The notes beneath the pieces were generated by a model. That model was not told where the DNA came from and did no database searches. It was given only the letters and a program-made list of their open reading frames with translations. Position numbers and translations under genes: made by a program. This document shows, in pieces, positions 61,870 through 64,000 of a stretch of DNA of 64,000 nt (positions within the stretch are counted from its first letter, which is position 1; every line of letters begins with the position of its first letter). Origin of the DNA: Gemmatimonadales bacterium (GTDB lineage: Bacteria > Gemmatimonadota > Gemmatimonadetes > Gemmatimonadales > GWC2-71-9); contig JAWKQM010000003.1 in assembly GCA_041390145.1 (NCBI GenBank), positions 136,001 to 200,000 of the forward strand, in the 5' to 3' direction.

Positions 61870-63111
61870 TCACCCCTCCCGGCGTTCCGGCACCAGCACG
61901 TTGGCCAGCAGCAGGCCGGCCACCAGACCGGCGCCGATCAGGACCATGGTGAATGCAGTCTCCACGCCCGTCACCACTTCCCGATCCAGCAGCGAGGACA
62001 AGCTCCGGAAGCCGATCGAGCCCGGCACCAGCAGGAGAATGCCGGGAACGAGGGTGACCGAGGCGGGGCGCCGAAGCAGGTACGCGTAGAGGTTGCTCGC
62101 CACGCCGACCGTCAGCGCGCCGACGAAGGCGCCGAGTTCTGCGCCAAACGTCGAGGCGCCGAGCCGGCTGCCGGCGATGCCGAGCGCACCGGCGAGCAGG
62201 ATCCAGATGGCGTCGCGGGCGTGGGCGCGGAAGAGCACCGCGAAGCCGAGCGGGGCCGCCACCAGCGCCAGCCACCAGGTCCAGTCGGGGAGGGCCTCGG
62301 GCCGAACCCGGCTCGCGTACTCCCCCATGGTCAGCGTGACGGTCTGGCTTCCGATCGCCACACCGAAGCCGATCACGAGGAAGAGCATGAGCGCCCCGCT
62401 GAGCCGCGCGGTGCCACTGGAGAGGTGGCCTGACGACAGCTCCGTCATGGCGGTGGTGAGCGTCAGCCCCGGGATCAGCACGATCAGGCCGGCAAGCGTG
62501 CCGACATAGACGCTGTAGTGGGGCAGGACCGTGGCAGCCGCCGCGGCAATGAACGACGCGCTGAAGGCGGTGAGGAAGGGGAAGACCCGCCCGAACGCCG
62601 GCAGGCGGCCGGCGAGGATGAGCAGGATCCCGATGACGAGCCCGATGACCCCCGCAACCATCGCCTCGCGCAGGCCGCCGCCGAGAAATCTCGAGGCTGC
62701 CGCCGAGCTCAGCCCGAACGCGAGCGTGGTGACGAGGGGGCCGTAGCGCGGCGGGGCGGCGTGGACGCGCTCCAGGGCCGCCGAGCCCTCAGCCAGCGCC
62801 ATCCGACCCTCCACCACCTCGTGAATGATCTCCTCGACATCGGCGCTCTTGCCAAGGTCGACGTCGCCCGGCTCCACTCGAATGAGGTAGGTGCTCTGCC
62901 GCTCCAGCACGCCAAACGACGCCATGAAGGACGTCGGGGTAGAGAAGAACTGCGCGGTGAGCTTCAGCCGGCGGGCGACCTCGCCAAGCGCCCCCTCGAC
63001 CCGGTGTGCCGGGTACCCGTAGGCGTGCATGGCCCGGGCAAGTCGGAGGACGAATCCTACCGCGTCCCGATTTTCGGCCGGAAGAGTGTCGCGCTGGATG
63101 GAGTCGGTCAT
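61870..63111 (-). CDS. Threonine/serine exporter, ThrE family
   Basis: Polytopic inner-membrane protein, 413 aa. The N-terminal soluble part (about 120 aa) contains RLARAMHAYGYPAHRVEGAL and the FFSTPTSFMASFG segment, characteristic of the ThrE/YjjP N-domain. About ten transmembrane helices follow, including GLIVLIPGLTLTTAMTELSSGHL, shown here as LIPGLTLTTAMTELSSGHL, and a C-terminal YjjB-like half with LVPGILLLVPGSIGF. Single-chain fusion of both halves is the ThrE type. It faces xerD tail-to-tail with one base between the stops; the substrate is inferred from family only. Confidence 0.87.
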   Translation of the reverse strand: MTDSIQRDTLPAENRDAVGFVLRLARAMHAYGYPAHRVEGALGEVARRLKLTAQFFSTPTSFMASFGVLERQSTYLIRVEPGDVDLGKSADVEEIIHEVVEGRMALAEGSAALERVHAAPPRYGPLVTTLAFGLSSAAASRFLGGGLREAMVAGVIGLVIGILLILAGRLPAFGRVFPFLTAFSASFIAAAAATVLPHYSVYVGTLAGLIVLIPGLTLTTAMTELSSGHLSSGTARLSGALMLFLVIGFGVAIGSQTVTLTMGEYASRVRPEALPDWTWWLALVAAPLGFAVLFRAHARDAIWILLAGALGIAGSRLGASTFGAELGAFVGALTVGVASNLYAYLLRRPASVTLVPGILLLVPGSIGFRSLSSLLDREVVTGVETAFTMVLIGAGLVAGLLLANVLVPERREG

Positions 63112-63217
63112 GGCGCCTTAGTCAGATGGACGTAAGTCTTGGCGCGGCAAAGATATAACCGTGTACCGTGTTCACCAAGTGGCGCGGGGAACGGCTGCGG
63201 AAGGCGCAATCTGAAAC

Positions 63218-63246
63218 TTTGCCTCCGAATTGTTCGTCACTATCTG
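63218..63246 (+). promoter_or_regulatory. Possible promoter for the 63.3-kb membrane protein gene
   Basis: TTTGCC (63218-63223), a 17-base spacer and TATCTG (63241-63246) lie about 40 bases before the start codon. The divergent exporter gene shares the 172-base gap, which also has a direct repeat CCGTGTA-CCGTGTT near 63160-63173. Confidence 0.3.
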
Positions 63247-63283
63247 CAACATCTGCACTTATTCGAACACCCCGGGGGTACCC

Positions 63284-63880
63284 ATGACCCGATACTGGAT
63301 CAAAATTGTCCTTGGCGCCCTGTTGATCTTTGCGGCTGGCATGGCCGTTTGGAAGGGCGTCCACATGGGCGTCAACACCGTCCATGTGCTGACCGAAACG
63401 GCCGACCCCATCACCATCCCTCTCAAGATCGTGAAGTTCCGCGTCGACGGCACCCCGCTCGGGCGCCTCGAGAAGATCCGGCTGATTCGGAGCGCACCCA
63501 AGGCGATCGCATCGGTGGAGGTCACCGTCCGCCTTGACAGCGCCACGGTCGCCGACCGGTTGCGGAACTGCACCATGCGGATCGACGACGTCGAAAACAT
63601 GAACGACCAGACGACGTTCGTCTGCGTCTCCGCGGAGTCTCCAGCCGTCGCCGGCGAGTTCGAGCCGTTCGGCGAGGTGCGCATTGAAGGCACCGACATC
63701 GTTCTGCCGCTACTCCTCCCCGCCGCCGCGGTTCGGGACCTGCAGCACGACGGCGCGCGGTGGGCGGACTCCGCTGACGTGCCGGTCGTCCCGCCGGTGC
63801 CGGTCGTCCCACCGGTGCCTGAGGTTTCCCCTGGCACCGGCGCTACCGGAGCGACGGGGGCGAGCGCCACCAGTCCCTGA
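63284..63880 (+). CDS. Unrecognised membrane-anchored protein with Pro/Val repeat tail
   Basis: I do not recognise this 198-aa product. One N-terminal hydrophobic segment (IKIVLGALLIFAAGMAVW) probably anchors it with the rest outside the cytoplasm. The body (about residues 30-160) is beta-rich with two cysteines (NCTMRIDD and FVCVS) that could form a disulfide. It ends in tandem PVVPPVP repeats and a Gly/Ala/Thr-rich stretch. The ATG follows GGGGGTACCC; an upstream in-frame ATG would put 18 extra residues before the anchor. No neighbour suggests its role. Confidence 0.7.
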   Translation: MTRYWIKIVLGALLIFAAGMAVWKGVHMGVNTVHVLTETADPITIPLKIVKFRVDGTPLGRLEKIRLIRSAPKAIASVEVTVRLDSATVADRLRNCTMRIDDVENMNDQTTFVCVSAESPAVAGEFEPFGEVRIEGTDIVLPLLLPAAAVRDLQHDGARWADSADVPVVPPVPVVPPVPEVSPGTGATGATGASATSP

Positions 63881-63882
63881 GG

Positions 63883-63910
63883 TTTCGCCTCCCCGTGCCA
63901 GACGTTATAC
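63883..63910 (+). promoter_or_regulatory. Possible promoter in the final intergenic region
   Basis: TTTCGC (63883-63888), a 16-base spacer and TTATAC (63905-63910) lie just after the preceding stop. If active, the 63922-63944 hairpin would be in the leader of the next transcript. Confidence 0.3.
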
Positions 63911-63921
63911 TCCGCACAGCC

Positions 63922-63944
63922 GCCCGCCCCCGATGGGGGCGGGC
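63922..63944 (+). terminator. GC-rich hairpin, probable terminator
   Basis: GCCCGCCCCC (63922-63931), loop GAT, GGGGGCGGGC (63935-63944): a perfect 10-base stem followed by TCTGTT. It could end the preceding transcript. The T-run is short, so confidence is moderate. Confidence 0.5.
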
Positions 63945-63980
63945 TCTGTTCGTCACCCACCCTGACACGGGAATCCGCGC

Positions 63981-64000
63981 ATGCTGCTGAACACCGTTCT
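63981..64000 (+). CDS. Possible start of a gene cut by the window edge
   Basis: An ATG at 63981 opens MLLNTVL and runs off the window. Spacing after the hairpin and a GGGAA upstream make it plausible, but twenty bases cannot support a product name. Confidence 0.25.

Overview
The window is a GC-rich, almost gap-free chromosomal segment in which nearly every gene lies on the plus strand. Only an M1 peptidase, dcd and a ThrE-type exporter are on the minus strand. Content fits a free-living, respiring, diderm bacterium: complete complex I, type-B succinate dehydrogenase, futalosine-route menaquinone synthesis, the MEP isoprenoid pathway, and secreted or lipid-anchored proteins with Big-1 and LVIVD domains beside M1 and M28 peptidases. 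This mix suggests Gemmatimonadota or a close relative. That is an inference from gene content and style; no 16S or marker tree is available here.

Layout. 1-8647: a housekeeping run of gmk (5' end outside the window), rpoZ, coaBC, family-4 uracil-DNA glycosylase, dnaB, radA, ispD, tsaC, a YwlE-like phosphatase, aroE and comF. 8710-13665: glycolytic gap-pgk-[serine hydrolase]-tpiA followed by secG. 13700-17712: carA, an HU gene with its own strong promoter and terminator, moaD-moaE-moaA and trmL. 17803-22077: mdh-sdhCAB. 22074-29906: envelope/secretion region with an outer-membrane-type protein, a Big-1/LVIVD lipoprotein, divergent M1 and M28 peptidases, and dcd.

30074-43986: the full 14-gene nuoABCDEFGHIJKLMN operon. 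44021-49883: phosphohexomutase, a UPF0182 membrane protein, and sucCD. 49923-56226: ndk, then DUF177-rpmF-plsX-fabH-fabD-fabG-acpP-fabF, the classic type II fatty-acid cluster. 56382-59467: mqnE-mqnA-mqnC, with a frameshift in mqnE. 59504-63111: ispF, a DedA-TerB-like fusion, xerD and the exporter. The window closes with an unrecognised membrane-anchored protein and a possible gene start.

The parts form one energy-metabolism picture: glycolysis and TCA steps (gap/pgk/tpiA, mdh, sucCD, sdhCAB) feed NADH and succinate electrons through Nuo and Sdh into a menaquinone pool built by the mqn genes. The isoprenoid side chain draws on the MEP pathway (ispD, ispF). Translational coupling is intense: most neighbours share ATGA, GTGA or TGATG stop/start overlaps, and two junctions appear to use CTGA.

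I found no CRISPR array, tRNA, rRNA, insertion sequence or phage, and no stretch over 300 bases lacks a gene. I saw no clear undescribed defence or mobile system. The most notable items are the mqnE lesion and its atypical CX5CX2C radical-SAM motif, probable CTG initiation, a palindrome over the fatty-acid promoter, and a serine hydrolase embedded in the glycolytic operon.
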